The notes under the pieces are model-generated. The model had not been told where the DNA came from. It did no database searches and worked only from the letters and a program-made list of their open reading frames with translations. A program made the translations under genes and the position numbers. Of a stretch of DNA of 64,000 nt, positions 16,941 to 25,699 are shown piece by piece. Source of the stretch: an uncultured bacterium (GTDB lineage Bacteria; Patescibacteriota; Saccharimonadia; Saccharimonadales; Saccharimonadaceae); assembly GCA_937863415.1 (NCBI GenBank), contig CALMFC010000005.1, positions 248,001-312,000 on the forward strand, in the 5' to 3' direction. Position 1 is the first letter of the stretch. Every line of letters starts with the position of its first letter.

Positions 16941-17312
16941 ATGATAAAAGATAGTGAGGGACGGTGGTTTAATGGTCCAAATGATTATAGACAAAGTCTA
17001 GATGTTGGCATAATGGACCCAACTAAACTTGGGGCATTAGGAAGTGAACCCGAAGAAGAACTGAAATGGCAGAAAGACGCTTTATGTGCGCAGACGGATC
17101 CTGAGACATTTTTCCCAGAAAAAGGTGGGTCAACCAGGGATGCCAAAAAGATTTGTGCTAGTTGTGAGGTTCGCGTTCAGTGTCTGGAGTATGCACTCGC
17201 AAACGACGAAAGGTTTGGCATATGGGGTGGCTTGAGCGAGCGAGAGCGACGAGACTTTAGGGCTAGAATCGGAGCCATAGCTAGTGGCAACCGAATTTCA
17301 CCTGAGCGATAA
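16941..17312 (+). CDS. whiB: WhiB-family iron-sulfur transcriptional regulator
   Basis: WhiB proteins bind a 4Fe-4S cluster, sense redox signals or NO, and typically contact sigma region 4. The cysteine pattern is canonical: C49, C72, C75 and C81 (C-x22-C-x2-C-x5-C), followed by the GIWGG turn at 93-97 and a basic SERERRDFRARIG tail for DNA contact. The 123-aa length is typical. The family is otherwise characteristic of Actinobacteria and their phages, the usual hosts of Saccharibacteria. ATG 16941 has AAAGGGG in front. It lies two genes from rpoD. Confidence 0.92.
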   Translation: MIKDSEGRWFNGPNDYRQSLDVGIMDPTKLGALGSEPEEELKWQKDALCAQTDPETFFPEKGGSTRDAKKICASCEVRVQCLEYALANDERFGIWGGLSERERRDFRARIGAIASGNRISPER

Positions 17313-17365
17313 ATGATCAGATAAAATAAAGCTATCGTCAAAGTAAACCAAACCCCTATCTGATG

Positions 17366-17371
17366 TATACT
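17366..17371 (+). promoter_or_regulatory. -10 box of polA
   Basis: TATACT ends 6 nt before the polA ATG (17378); no ribosome binding site lies in between. Confidence 0.5.
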
Positions 17372-17377
17372 TAGTAC

Positions 17378-19915
17378 ATGAAGAGTTTAGCGATTATCGA
17401 TGGAAAGTCTGTGTTTTATCGCGGGTATTACGCTATGCCGAATCTTTCGCTGCCTGACGGTACTCCAACTGGTGGTGTTTTTGGGTTTGCAAGTCTAGCG
17501 ATTGAGCTTATCAAAAAACTCGAACCTGATTATGTGGCCGTCGCATGGGACAAAAAGGGTACCAATATTCGCAAACGCCGTGAAATATACCCCGAATACA
17601 AAGCCGGTCGCAAAAAGGCACCAGATGACTTTTACGCTCAAATACCGATTCTATACGAATTACTAGACGCATTCGGTTGGCCACTGTACGAGTTAGATGA
17701 TTATGAAGCCGATGATATCATGGGCGCATTTGCCGACGAGGCAACCAAAAAAGGAATCGAAACCTATTTGCTAACTAGTGATTTGGATGCTTTGCAATTA
17801 GTCGGTCCGCTGACGAAAGTTTACGCACTCAAAAACGGACTTTCAAACCTAGAAGAATTTGACGTTGGTTATTTTGAGGATAAATACGGCATCAAAGTCG
17901 AGCAATTTTTGGATCTAAAGTCACTTAAAGGCGATTCATCCGATAATCTACCAGGTGTGCCTGGTATCGGTGAAAAAACCGCTACGCAGTTACTGCAAGA
18001 CTTTGGAACTCTAGATGGTATTTACGATAATATCGACTCTATTAAGCCAACGGTTGCTAAAAAGTTAATTGCTGGCAAAGACAAGGCATATATGAGCAAA
18101 GAAGTTGGTCGAATCTGGATTGACGCACCAGTTAAGCTAGATTGGGATGTAGCCGATGTTAATGATACCAATTTAGCCAAAGTGGCCGAGATATTAAAAA
18201 AGTTAGAATTTAACTCGCTTATTAAGCGTCTACCAAAGCACATGCAAACCGTCGATACTTCAGGCGAGTTCGAGCAGCCGGGTCAAACAGCTCTGCCTGT
18301 TATCAAGAAAGCGAAGTGGCCAGAAGTAGTTTCGATTGATGGACCGGTCGTAGTCCACGTAGAGGACGACGAAATTTGGTTGTCAGTAGATAGAAAGACT
18401 GCCTGTAGTGCGAAAATAGCCGACCTAGATCGCAGTGTTTGGCGAGTTTTTGAAATGGCGACGGTGATTAGCTATGATAGTAAAATTTTATATCATCAGC
18501 TAGCCAGCCACGGTGTTTTTGTGAAGTTTGACGGGGTTTATGACGTTCATCAGGCCGCTTTTTTGATAAATCCATTACAGCGTGATCGGTCGTTAAGTGC
18601 ACTTGCTGGCGCAGCTTTAGGTGATGACCCGCTAACTTTAATCGGCGCTATTTGGCATATCTACGATGAACAACTAGAGAGTTTTAAAGCCGAGCCAAAA
18701 ATTGAACATATTGCCAAAGCTTTTGATTTTCCGCTGACGTATATCCTTTTCATGATGGAGCATCGGGGCATCAAGATTGATAGTGCCATACTAAAGAAAA
18801 TGAGCCAAGAACTTGGCGATGAACATGCAAAACTGGAAAAAGAGATGTTTGACCTAGTTGGCTACGAATTCAATATCGCTAGTCCGTCGCAGTTATCAGA
18901 AGTTCTTTTTACAAAGTTGCAGCTATCAACCACCAATATAAAAAAAGGCAAAACTGGCTACAGTACTGGTCAAAAGGAGCTTGATAAGTTGCGGGGCCAA
19001 CATCCAATAATTGAATTGATTGAGCAAACTCGTGAACTAGCCAAATTAAAGAATACTTACGTCGATACTTTACCAGAGATGGTTGACGAAAACGGACGAC
19101 TCCACACAACCTTTAATCAGGATGTAGCTAGCACTGGACGGCTTAGTAGTACTAATCCGAATCTGCAGAACATTCCTGTTAGAACAGAGCTGGGTCGCAA
19201 GATTCGTGAAGCATTTATTCCGGATGGCGACAATGTGTTTGTGAGCGCTGATTATTCGCAGTTTGAGCTACGTTTAGTGGCGGTTCTAGCTGGTGATAAG
19301 AAAATGATAAACGATTTTAACGGTGATGTTGATATTCACATCAAGACAGCTAGTGATGTGTACGGCATACCGATGGACGATGTTACCAAGGCTCAGCGTC
19401 GCGCAGCCAAAGTAATTAATTTCGGAGTGTTATACGGCATGAGTCCACATGGGCTGAGTGCCGCTACTGGAATGACATTTGCTGAGTCCAAGAAATTCAT
19501 TGATCATTATTTTGAACTACGTGCTCCAGTACGGGCATACATCAATAAAACAATTGAGGATGCCAAGAACAAGGGTTATGTTGAGACATATTTTGGTCGA
19601 CGACGCCCAACACCAGATGTGCTTAGCAGTAATTTTATGGTTAGGTCTGGAGCTGAACGGGCTGCTGCCAATATGCCAATTCAGGGAACAGAAGCAGACT
19701 TAATGAAACTAGCTATGATTGAAGTTGCCAAGAAAATTGAAGGTTTAGGTGAGCAAATATTACAAATTCATGACAGCATCTTGGTTGAGTGTCCAGTCGA
19801 AAATTCTGACAAAATAAGTGAGATTCTAAAGACAACTATGGAGAACATCGCGCCACAGCTGGGTATCAAGTTAAAGGTTGATGTTAGCGTCGGTAAAAAT
19901 TGGGGGGAATTGTAA
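17378..19915 (+). CDS. polA: DNA polymerase I
   Basis: Repair and lagging-strand processing polymerase. The N-terminal 5'-3' exonuclease (1-290) shows DGKSVFYRGYYA, DYEADDIMGAFA and GDSSDNLPGVPGIGEKTA. The middle 3'-5' exonuclease-like domain (about 300-460) lacks the first DxE motif (VHVEDDEIWLSV in its place), so proofreading is probably lost. The C-terminal polymerase domain has SADYSQFELR, the O-helix RRAAKVINFGVLYGMS and QIHDSILVEC. The length of 845 is typical. Leaderless start 6 nt after TATACT. Confidence 0.96.
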   Translation: MKSLAIIDGKSVFYRGYYAMPNLSLPDGTPTGGVFGFASLAIELIKKLEPDYVAVAWDKKGTNIRKRREIYPEYKAGRKKAPDDFYAQIPILYELLDAFGWPLYELDDYEADDIMGAFADEATKKGIETYLLTSDLDALQLVGPLTKVYALKNGLSNLEEFDVGYFEDKYGIKVEQFLDLKSLKGDSSDNLPGVPGIGEKTATQLLQDFGTLDGIYDNIDSIKPTVAKKLIAGKDKAYMSKEVGRIWIDAPVKLDWDVADVNDTNLAKVAEILKKLEFNSLIKRLPKHMQTVDTSGEFEQPGQTALPVIKKAKWPEVVSIDGPVVVHVEDDEIWLSVDRKTACSAKIADLDRSVWRVFEMATVISYDSKILYHQLASHGVFVKFDGVYDVHQAAFLINPLQRDRSLSALAGAALGDDPLTLIGAIWHIYDEQLESFKAEPKIEHIAKAFDFPLTYILFMMEHRGIKIDSAILKKMSQELGDEHAKLEKEMFDLVGYEFNIASPSQLSEVLFTKLQLSTTNIKKGKTGYSTGQKELDKLRGQHPIIELIEQTRELAKLKNTYVDTLPEMVDENGRLHTTFNQDVASTGRLSSTNPNLQNIPVRTELGRKIREAFIPDGDNVFVSADYSQFELRLVAVLAGDKKMINDFNGDVDIHIKTASDVYGIPMDDVTKAQRRAAKVINFGVLYGMSPHGLSAATGMTFAESKKFIDHYFELRAPVRAYINKTIEDAKNKGYVETYFGRRRPTPDVLSSNFMVRSGAERAAANMPIQGTEADLMKLAMIEVAKKIEGLGEQILQIHDSILVECPVENSDKISEILKTTMENIAPQLGIKLKVDVSVGKNWGEL

Positions 19916-19936
19916 CTTAATCGAAGTGTCGCTAGA

Positions 19937-20074
19937 CTAAATTGGTCCTATTCCTAAGCCAGAGACTGTGGAATCCGAGGCGTACCCGAGGATTTCAGCC
20001 GAACGCTTTAATATAAGCTCCACTAGAGCTTATATTAAAAAAGAGTGCTCTGGTGTGGAATGGGACCAATTTAG
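19937..20074. ncRNA. Cruciform/structured intergenic element after polA
   Basis: An outer 18-bp stem (19937-19954 with 20057-20074, one mismatch) encloses an inner CCAGAG/CTCTGG helix (19959-19964 with 20048-20053). Inside are two arms: a small one with AATCC/GGATT ends and a perfect 14-bp hairpin (20007-20020 with 20026-20039, loop CACTA). The three-way-junction shape suggests a structured RNA or a cruciform DNA site. There is no ORF inside and the orientation is unknown. Confidence 0.5.
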
Positions 20075-20128
20075 ATCCTGTTACATACCTTAATTGACAC
20101 AAGTCACTAAAGATACTAAGGTTAATGC

Positions 20129-20734
20129 ATGGCTAGTTACAAATCTTCACGAATAATTCCAATTGCATTGATATTAATTATTACGGCGATTGCCATTGCG
20201 GCATTAGTGTCACTTGCAAGGGTAATTTTCTTTTCTGAAGGCACAAGCAGCGGTCCAACGAACGTAGACATTAGTCGTGAGGCACTACTTGATACCTCTG
20301 CCGATAGGTCGGTGCGAATGATAGTTAGAGGCTCAATTGTCGCTGATGAGTCGTTTCGTTCATATCAGATTACCGTTTCACCTAGTACACGTAATCTAAC
20401 GACCTATACCGGATACCTTGATAACCAAATCGATTCAATTAATCTTGGTAATAATATTCCAGCATACGAACAGTTTGTTTACGCACTAGATAAAGCAGAC
20501 TTGTCGAAGGGAACAGAACTATCTGGTAGCCAAAATGACCTTCGTGGTGTTTGTGCGACAGGTAAAGTGTATGAGTTTCAAATTCTAAAGGCAGATAAAT
20601 CAATTAAAAGCTTGTGGACTTCAACATGCAAAGGCTCTCGTGGCTCACTGGACGCTAGCGTCAGTCAGCTAACTGATTTATTCACGTCGCAGATCCCGAA
20701 CGCCAAAGCTACGATTAACAAAATTAAGCTGTAG
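20129..20734 (+). CDS. Hypothetical membrane-anchored extracytoplasmic protein
   Basis: Unrecognised 201-residue protein. An N-terminal hydrophobic segment (about 9-36) is followed by a polar domain with two cysteines (GVCATG and STCKGS) that could form a disulfide outside the membrane. It has a pilin-like size but no prepilin cleavage motif. It lies 12 nt before mutM and may share its transcript; nothing in the context explains a role. Confidence 0.75.
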   Translation: MASYKSSRIIPIALILIITAIAIAALVSLARVIFFSEGTSSGPTNVDISREALLDTSADRSVRMIVRGSIVADESFRSYQITVSPSTRNLTTYTGYLDNQIDSINLGNNIPAYEQFVYALDKADLSKGTELSGSQNDLRGVCATGKVYEFQILKADKSIKSLWTSTCKGSRGSLDASVSQLTDLFTSQIPNAKATINKIKL

Positions 20735-20746
20735 GTCGGTTAGCAT

Positions 20747-21694
20747 ATGCCAGAATTACCAGAAGTAGAGACGGTTAAGCGTGGCTTACTAAAGTTAATA
20801 ATTGGTCGGCAGGTTAAATCTGTATCGACCGATAACTCAAAAAGTTTTCCTAATGCGCCAGCCGACGTTAACATTTTTCTGAAATCAGCGAGGGTAACGA
20901 ACGTTAGGCGAAGGGCAAAGGTTTTACTAATTGATCTGACGACTGACTACAGTCTCATGATTCACCTTAAAATGACCGGTCAACTTGTTTTTATAGATAA
21001 GAATGTAGCGAGTGGAAGTTGGAATATGGAAAATGGCGAGTTACCAATTGCTAGTAGCCAAATTTCAATAGCTGCGAACGAAGTTCGCTTTGGGGCTGGG
21101 CATCCTAATGACAGCCTGGTCACTGATTTGCCAGACAAATCAACCCGAGTAACGATTGAATTTACAGATGAATCTAACCTGTATTTTAATGACCAGCGTA
21201 AGTTTGGCTGGATGAAACTTTTGCCGACAGCTGAGGTTCCTAATGTAGACTTTATGAAAAAGGCTGGTCCCGAACCACTCGAATTAGACTTCAGCGCAAA
21301 ACAATTTGCCGAACGATTTAAAAGACGTGCTAAAACTAGCATAAAAGCGGCTTTGCTAGATCAATCGGTCATTGCTGGTGTTGGTAATATTTATGCCGAT
21401 GAGTCACTTTGGGGGGCCAAGATACATCCTCTTAGATTGGTTGGGAGCTTGACGTCATCTGAATTTGATAAATTGTACAAAGAGGTAAGAGAAGTAATGA
21501 ATCTAGCGATCGAAAAGGGTGGAAGTACCAACCGAAATTACGTTAACGCCGAAGGCAAGAAGGGGAGTTATATGGATTTTGCTCGTGTGTTTAGGCGTGA
21601 AGGCCTAGAGTGTCCGCGATGTGGAGCAGAAATCATAAAGTTTAAAGCAGCAGGTAGGGGCACCCATATTTGTCCGCACTGTCAGGTTCTTTAG
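20747..21694 (+). CDS. mutM: Formamidopyrimidine-DNA glycosylase
   Basis: Removes 8-oxoguanine and FaPy lesions. The catalytic N-terminus is MPELPEVETV (Pro after Met as nucleophile, then Glu); the helix-two-turn-helix reads AGVGNIYADESLWGAKIHP; the zinc finger at the C-terminus is intact (CPRCG and CPHCQ). At 315 aa it is about 40 longer than usual; part of the excess is an insertion around residues 89-105 whose DNA matches an intergenic repeat family of this genome (see findings). It is followed after 16 nt by holA. Confidence 0.95.
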   Translation: MPELPEVETVKRGLLKLIIGRQVKSVSTDNSKSFPNAPADVNIFLKSARVTNVRRRAKVLLIDLTTDYSLMIHLKMTGQLVFIDKNVASGSWNMENGELPIASSQISIAANEVRFGAGHPNDSLVTDLPDKSTRVTIEFTDESNLYFNDQRKFGWMKLLPTAEVPNVDFMKKAGPEPLELDFSAKQFAERFKRRAKTSIKAALLDQSVIAGVGNIYADESLWGAKIHPLRLVGSLTSSEFDKLYKEVREVMNLAIEKGGSTNRNYVNAEGKKGSYMDFARVFRREGLECPRCGAEIIKFKAAGRGTHICPHCQVL

Positions 21695-21710
21695 TTTATA
21701 CTAGTAATAT

Positions 21711-22616
21711 ATGATTCAGTTTATAGTTGGGGATAATTCATTTGAAGTAGAGCGAATGGTCAAGTCGATTATTGACCAGTCTAGCGTTGTTGCAGAAATT
21801 ATCGACGGGGAAGAACTAACACTAGCTGGTTTGCCTGATTTATTAATGGGTAGTAGCTTGTTCTCTGACTCGAGGTTGGTGATTATCAAAAATCTATCAG
21901 ACAACAAATCACTTTGGGCGGAGTTTGGAGGATGGGTAGATCGCATATCAGATGATATCGAACTTGTAATAGTTGAACCAAATCCCGATAAACGAACAGC
22001 TACTTTCAAAGCTCTAAAGTCATCATCAAAATACACTGAACTGCCTATGTGGACTGAGCGCGACAGGATAAAAGCACAGAATTGGTTACTGAACGAGGCT
22101 AAATTATCAGGGGTAGAATTGAACAAAAAAAGTGTTCAACGACTTATCGACAGAGTTGGAGTTAATCAATGGAATTTATTTCACGCACTCGAAAAATTGT
22201 CACTAATTGGCGCGGTTACTGATGAGGTTATCGATGAAGTTGTCGATTTAAATCCGAGCGAAAGCGTTTTTAATTTGTTTGATACGGCAATGCGTGGCGA
22301 CGTGAATAAGTTGTCAAAGTTGTTATCGATTTTAAAGAAAACCGAAGACCCGTTTAGACTGTTTGCATTACTGACTTCTCAGGCGTTCCAAGTAGCAGTG
22401 GCATTCTCGTCAGATAGTGATGATACGCCAACTAAGGATTTTGTAATACACCCATATGTTTATTCCAAACTCAGTTCGGTCGCAAAGCGACTGGGTAAAA
22501 GTGGTGTTACTAAAGTTATCAATATTTTCGCAGAAGCTGATGATGACATGAAAGTATCCCGCGGTGAACCGTGGGAACTAATAGAACGCGCCCTCATTAA
22601 AGTCGCCAATATCTAA
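21711..22616 (+). CDS. holA: DNA polymerase III delta subunit
   Basis: Clamp-loader subunit that opens the sliding clamp. The 301-residue protein begins MIQFIVGDNSFEVERMV, followed by SSLFSDSRLVIIKNLSD (typical of HolA region 1), and DRVGVNQWNLFHALEKLSLI; a C-terminal collar of helices completes it. It has its own leaderless -10 box: TATACT at 21697-21702, 8 nt before ATG. It is convergent with rpsT. Confidence 0.9.
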   Translation: MIQFIVGDNSFEVERMVKSIIDQSSVVAEIIDGEELTLAGLPDLLMGSSLFSDSRLVIIKNLSDNKSLWAEFGGWVDRISDDIELVIVEPNPDKRTATFKALKSSSKYTELPMWTERDRIKAQNWLLNEAKLSGVELNKKSVQRLIDRVGVNQWNLFHALEKLSLIGAVTDEVIDEVVDLNPSESVFNLFDTAMRGDVNKLSKLLSILKKTEDPFRLFALLTSQAFQVAVAFSSDSDDTPTKDFVIHPYVYSKLSSVAKRLGKSGVTKVINIFAEADDDMKVSRGEPWELIERALIKVANI

Positions 22617-22621
22617 TGTAA

Positions 22622-23047
22622 CTATTTTTTAGCCGCAGGTTTTTTGACGGCTGGTTTTTTAGCCGCAGGCTTTTTAGCAGGTGATTTTTTAGGGCTGGCA
22701 GTAGTCTTTTTTGCAGCTGCGGCTTTTGCTGGTGCTTTGGCAGCAGGTTTGGTAGCTGTTTTTGGAGTAGCTTTTGCAGTTACTTTTTTGGCAGAACCGA
22801 GTTTTACGCCAGCGGCTTTAGCGATTTTAGATAAATTAGCTTTACGTCGAGCTGCAGTGTTCTTTTTGATCAAGTTTTTCTTGACTGCAGTGTCGATTTC
22901 GCTTTGTGCAGCACTAAGGTTAGCGGCGCTTGGCTTTTCCATAAATGCTTTAACAGCATCTTTGATATCTCGTTTAATTCCAACGTTTCGGTCACGTCGT
23001 TTGATAGTTTGTTTAGCGCGTTTAACGGCTGATTTGATGATTGGCAT
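22622..23047 (-). CDS. rpsT: 30S ribosomal protein S20 with long Lys/Ala/Pro tail
   Basis: Binds 16S rRNA early in 30S assembly. The first 85 residues are an ordinary S20 (MPIIKSAVKRAKQ, RRDRNVGIKRDIKDAVKAF, KKNLIKKNTAARRKANLSKIA). A roughly 55-residue tail of KPAAKK/KKPAVKK-type repeats follows, resembling the tail of histone H1-like proteins; the total is 141 aa against about 87 normally. The start follows AAAGGAAAA and a full promoter at 23094-23122. It is convergent with holA. Confidence 0.93.
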   Translation of the reverse strand: MPIIKSAVKRAKQTIKRRDRNVGIKRDIKDAVKAFMEKPSAANLSAAQSEIDTAVKKNLIKKNTAARRKANLSKIAKAAGVKLGSAKKVTAKATPKTATKPAAKAPAKAAAAKKTTASPKKSPAKKPAAKKPAVKKPAAKK

Positions 23048-23093
23048 TAATTTTCCTTTATTCGTTAAAATTTATAGATACAATCAAGGCGTG

Positions 23094-23122
23094 ATTATAG
23101 GGTAAAGTGCGTCTCTTGTAAA
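23094..23122 (-). promoter_or_regulatory. Predicted promoter of rpsT
   Basis: On the minus strand TTTACA and TATAAT are separated by exactly 17 bp. The leader to the rpsT ATG is about 40 nt and contains a ribosome site. A small GAGCC/GGCTC hairpin (23127-23145) lies just upstream of the promoter. Confidence 0.6.
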
Positions 23123-23183
23123 GAGGGAGCCTGTGTCTGAGGCTCAAATTTTGTAATTGTAAACTAATTCGTATACCCGCTTA

Positions 23184-23213
23184 TTGACTGATTGAAGACA
23201 CTTATGGTATAGT
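23184..23213 (+). promoter_or_regulatory. Predicted promoter of the DHH-like gene
   Basis: TTGACT (23184-23189) and TATAGT (23208-23213) with an 18-bp spacer. The ATG at 23258 lies about 38 nt beyond the expected start, without a clear ribosome site. Confidence 0.5.
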
Positions 23214-23257
23214 GGCACCAAATCTAGACAAAACAAAAACTAGGACAAACACCACAA

Positions 23258-24961
23258 ATGGAAGACCCAAAAACACAGCAACAAATCGTTGACAAGATAA
23301 AATCTTCGACTAATATTTTGGTTACTGTTAGTCGCGATCCATCGGTGGATGAATTGTCGGCTGCCTTGGGCTTAACCGCGCTTCTAGACAAGCTCGATAA
23401 ACACGCTACAGCGATATTTAGTGGTGCGATTCCACCTGCAATTACATTTTTGGACCCGGAAAAGACTTTTGAGAATACTGCTGACAGTTTAAGGGATTTT
23501 ATTATTGCCCTTAACAAAGAAAAAGCCGATCATTTGCGCTACAAGGTTGAAGGTGATGTCGTCAAGATTTTTATTACACCTTATCGCACGACCATTACCA
23601 GTGACGATTTAGAATTTAGCCAAGGTGACTATAACGTTGAGTTGGTGTTAGCGCTTGGTGTTGAGAACCAGGCTAATTTGGACGCTGCCCTAGAGGCTCA
23701 TGGAAGAATACTACATGACGCAACCGTTGCGACACTGAGTGCTGGCACTCAGGCAAGTAGTTTAGGAAGTATAGATTGGCGCGATGCTACCGCTAGTAGC
23801 CTGAGCGAGATGATTATGAGTATTGGTGATCAACTTAAGACCGACAAGCCACTAATTGACGACCAGATTGCGACCGCACTTCTGACAGGTATTGTGGCTT
23901 CGACCGATAGGTTTAGTAATCCCAGGACAACATCAAAGGTTATGACGATGGCTGCTCAATTGATGGCAGCTGGTGCTGATCAGCAATTAATTGCGGCTAA
24001 GTTGCAAGAATCTCATGAAATTGCCTCTCCGGCCGCTGTTAATAATAGCGGTGAGACGGTGATAAGTGAAGACGCAACTGTGAAATTAGGATCAGAATCA
24101 ACCCTACCTACGAATGACAATCTATCAATTGACCACTCCAGCGCTTCGAAACCTGGCGAGGTTACAATTCAGCCACCGGCAGAGTCAACCTTACCTCCAG
24201 AGTCGCCCGAGTCGACATTGCCACCAGAAACACCACCCGTGGTGCCTGTAACGCCGGATGCGGTCGCACCGACACCAGATCTAGCGCCAACTTCGACACT
24301 TGCACCGACAAGTACAGTGGTTGAGTCGCCACAAGCACCTAGTCCAAGTATTGAACCGTCGCTAGGTGGTACGTTAAACGCAACGTCTGAACAAGCTGCC
24401 GAAGATGCAAAGAATGCAATGCTAGATGACCAAAACAAGACTATCTTGACGCACTCATATTTGGATCCAAATACTGCCAGTACGTCACCTATTAACGGGG
24501 CTTCTCAATCGGTGGACGAGGAAAAGCCAGTAGATATTTTTGCAAAACCAGTTAATGCAATTGAACCTCAACAATCAAGTGAAGGGGGCTCTACTTTACC
24601 TCCAGCTTCGGAAAGCGCACGCGATCATGATGATGCGAGGGCTGCGGTTGATGCAGCACTAGGTGGTGCCGCGCAGAGTCCAGCTACTGCTGAGATGCCA
24701 TTTAATTTACCACCACCACCGCCACTACCAGACTTTTCGACTTTACCACCACCTCTTCCTGACTTTAGTGCGCCGGCTTCTAATCCGACTACTCAACCAG
24801 AGAAGCTTGGTGATATTTTTGCTCCGCAACCAACTCCTCAGCCAACAACCCCACCGCAACCAGCGTTTAGTCCACCGGTTCCAACCCCACCTAGTTTACC
24901 GCCGCAACCAGTCGGTAATGTAGCAAGTGATCCAAGTCAATTCCACATACCTGGACAATAA
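23258..24961 (+). CDS. DHH-like phosphoesterase-fold protein with long Pro-rich tail
   Basis: The first 260 residues resemble DHH/DHHA1 phosphoesterases (such as nanoRNase/RecJ-like): a helix-rich domain with SRDPSVDELSAALGL where active enzymes have HxxPDxDAxGS, and TGIVASTDRFSNPRTT near the end. The DHH metal-binding residues are largely absent, so catalytic activity is doubtful. The second half (about 270-567) is a low-complexity Pro/Ser/Thr/Ala tail with repeated STLPPE and LPPPPPLPDF units. There is no signal peptide, so the tail is probably cytoplasmic; it may be a binding scaffold. Confidence 0.7.
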   Translation: MEDPKTQQQIVDKIKSSTNILVTVSRDPSVDELSAALGLTALLDKLDKHATAIFSGAIPPAITFLDPEKTFENTADSLRDFIIALNKEKADHLRYKVEGDVVKIFITPYRTTITSDDLEFSQGDYNVELVLALGVENQANLDAALEAHGRILHDATVATLSAGTQASSLGSIDWRDATASSLSEMIMSIGDQLKTDKPLIDDQIATALLTGIVASTDRFSNPRTTSKVMTMAAQLMAAGADQQLIAAKLQESHEIASPAAVNNSGETVISEDATVKLGSESTLPTNDNLSIDHSSASKPGEVTIQPPAESTLPPESPESTLPPETPPVVPVTPDAVAPTPDLAPTSTLAPTSTVVESPQAPSPSIEPSLGGTLNATSEQAAEDAKNAMLDDQNKTILTHSYLDPNTASTSPINGASQSVDEEKPVDIFAKPVNAIEPQQSSEGGSTLPPASESARDHDDARAAVDAALGGAAQSPATAEMPFNLPPPPPLPDFSTLPPPLPDFSAPASNPTTQPEKLGDIFAPQPTPQPTTPPQPAFSPPVPTPPSLPPQPVGNVASDPSQFHIPGQ

Positions 24962-25010
24962 ATTAGATTATAAAATTTTAGAGGATGGCTACTAGAATTA
25001 GTCTGCGAGC

Positions 25011-25694
25011 TTACTCCATAATCATAAAATAATTCATGCCCAAATCTTTACCGTGTCTAGCAATGTGACCCTCGCCGTCACTACGCTGCGAGTGGTGGGC
25101 GCGCATGATTTGTATAATCTCGTTTTGGTACTTTCTGGCGTCAATTATTTCCCCAATCTCATCTGGTTTACGTCCCGGTTCCATAAATAGCCAGTTCGTG
25201 TTTTGGACTGGGATATGTTCAATTGGTACGCATGACAAGCGAATGCGCTTGAAGCGCTTGTCTGATTCTTTGAGTTTATAAAAAACGAAACAAGCGGTAC
25301 GTGCGGCAACGATATGGTCAATATGACCCGAAATGCCATTTAGGTCACTCGTCATAAATTCAACTTCCAGATTTTGGTCGCTGTCGATAGTTTTACTAAT
25401 GATGTCGATAATCTTTTCGCTAGCTTCTATCATAGCTAGGTTGTTTAGTTGACCGTCTTTGTAGCCCAAGAAGTGGGTGCTAGCGGCGCCGATTAATTTG
25501 GCAGCCTGCTTCCATTCTGCTAGCCGTACTTTACCTAAATTTGGTTGGTTATCTGGATTAGTCCCAGCGTCACCAGCCGTCAGTGTAATTAAGTGTAGCT
25601 CGGTGCCACTGCGTGTTTCCATAATCAGAGTACCACTGGGGCCAAACGCTTCGTCATCTGGGTGAGCGAAAATTCCAAAAATAATCTTTTTCAT
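25011..25694 (-). CDS. PIG-L/LmbE family N-acetylglucosaminyl deacetylase-like protein
   Basis: Zinc-dependent deacetylase family acting on N-acetylglucosamine-containing small molecules or lipids. The metal-binding motif AHPDDEAFGPSGTL sits at the N-terminus and a second His-containing segment GISGHIDHIVAART near residue 120. The 227-aa length is typical. Members include MshB and LmbE, but the substrate here is unknown. ATG 25694 is 6 nt after a TATACT box that is shared, as a palindrome, with truB on the other strand. Confidence 0.88.
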   Translation of the reverse strand: MKKIIFGIFAHPDDEAFGPSGTLIMETRSGTELHLITLTAGDAGTNPDNQPNLGKVRLAEWKQAAKLIGAASTHFLGYKDGQLNNLAMIEASEKIIDIISKTIDSDQNLEVEFMTSDLNGISGHIDHIVAARTACFVFYKLKESDKRFKRIRLSCVPIEHIPVQNTNWLFMEPGRKPDEIGEIIDARKYQNEIIQIMRAHHSQRSDGEGHIARHGKDLGMNYFMIME

Positions 25695-25699
25695 GTCTT

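Noticed and set aside
16857-16994. 46-residue N-terminal extension of the P-loop kinase
   Set aside because: It would run through a minus-strand TATAAT that lies 6 nt before the better start at 16856, and has no family similarity.
22644-23105. 153-aa plus-strand ORF rich in Ala/Gly/Phe
   Set aside because: Exact complement of rpsT; composition is the mirror of its Lys/Ala tail.
24180-24950. Tandem DNA repeat in the Pro-rich tail of the DHH-like gene
   Set aside because: Codons vary between units, so it is repeated at protein level rather than a recent DNA repeat array.
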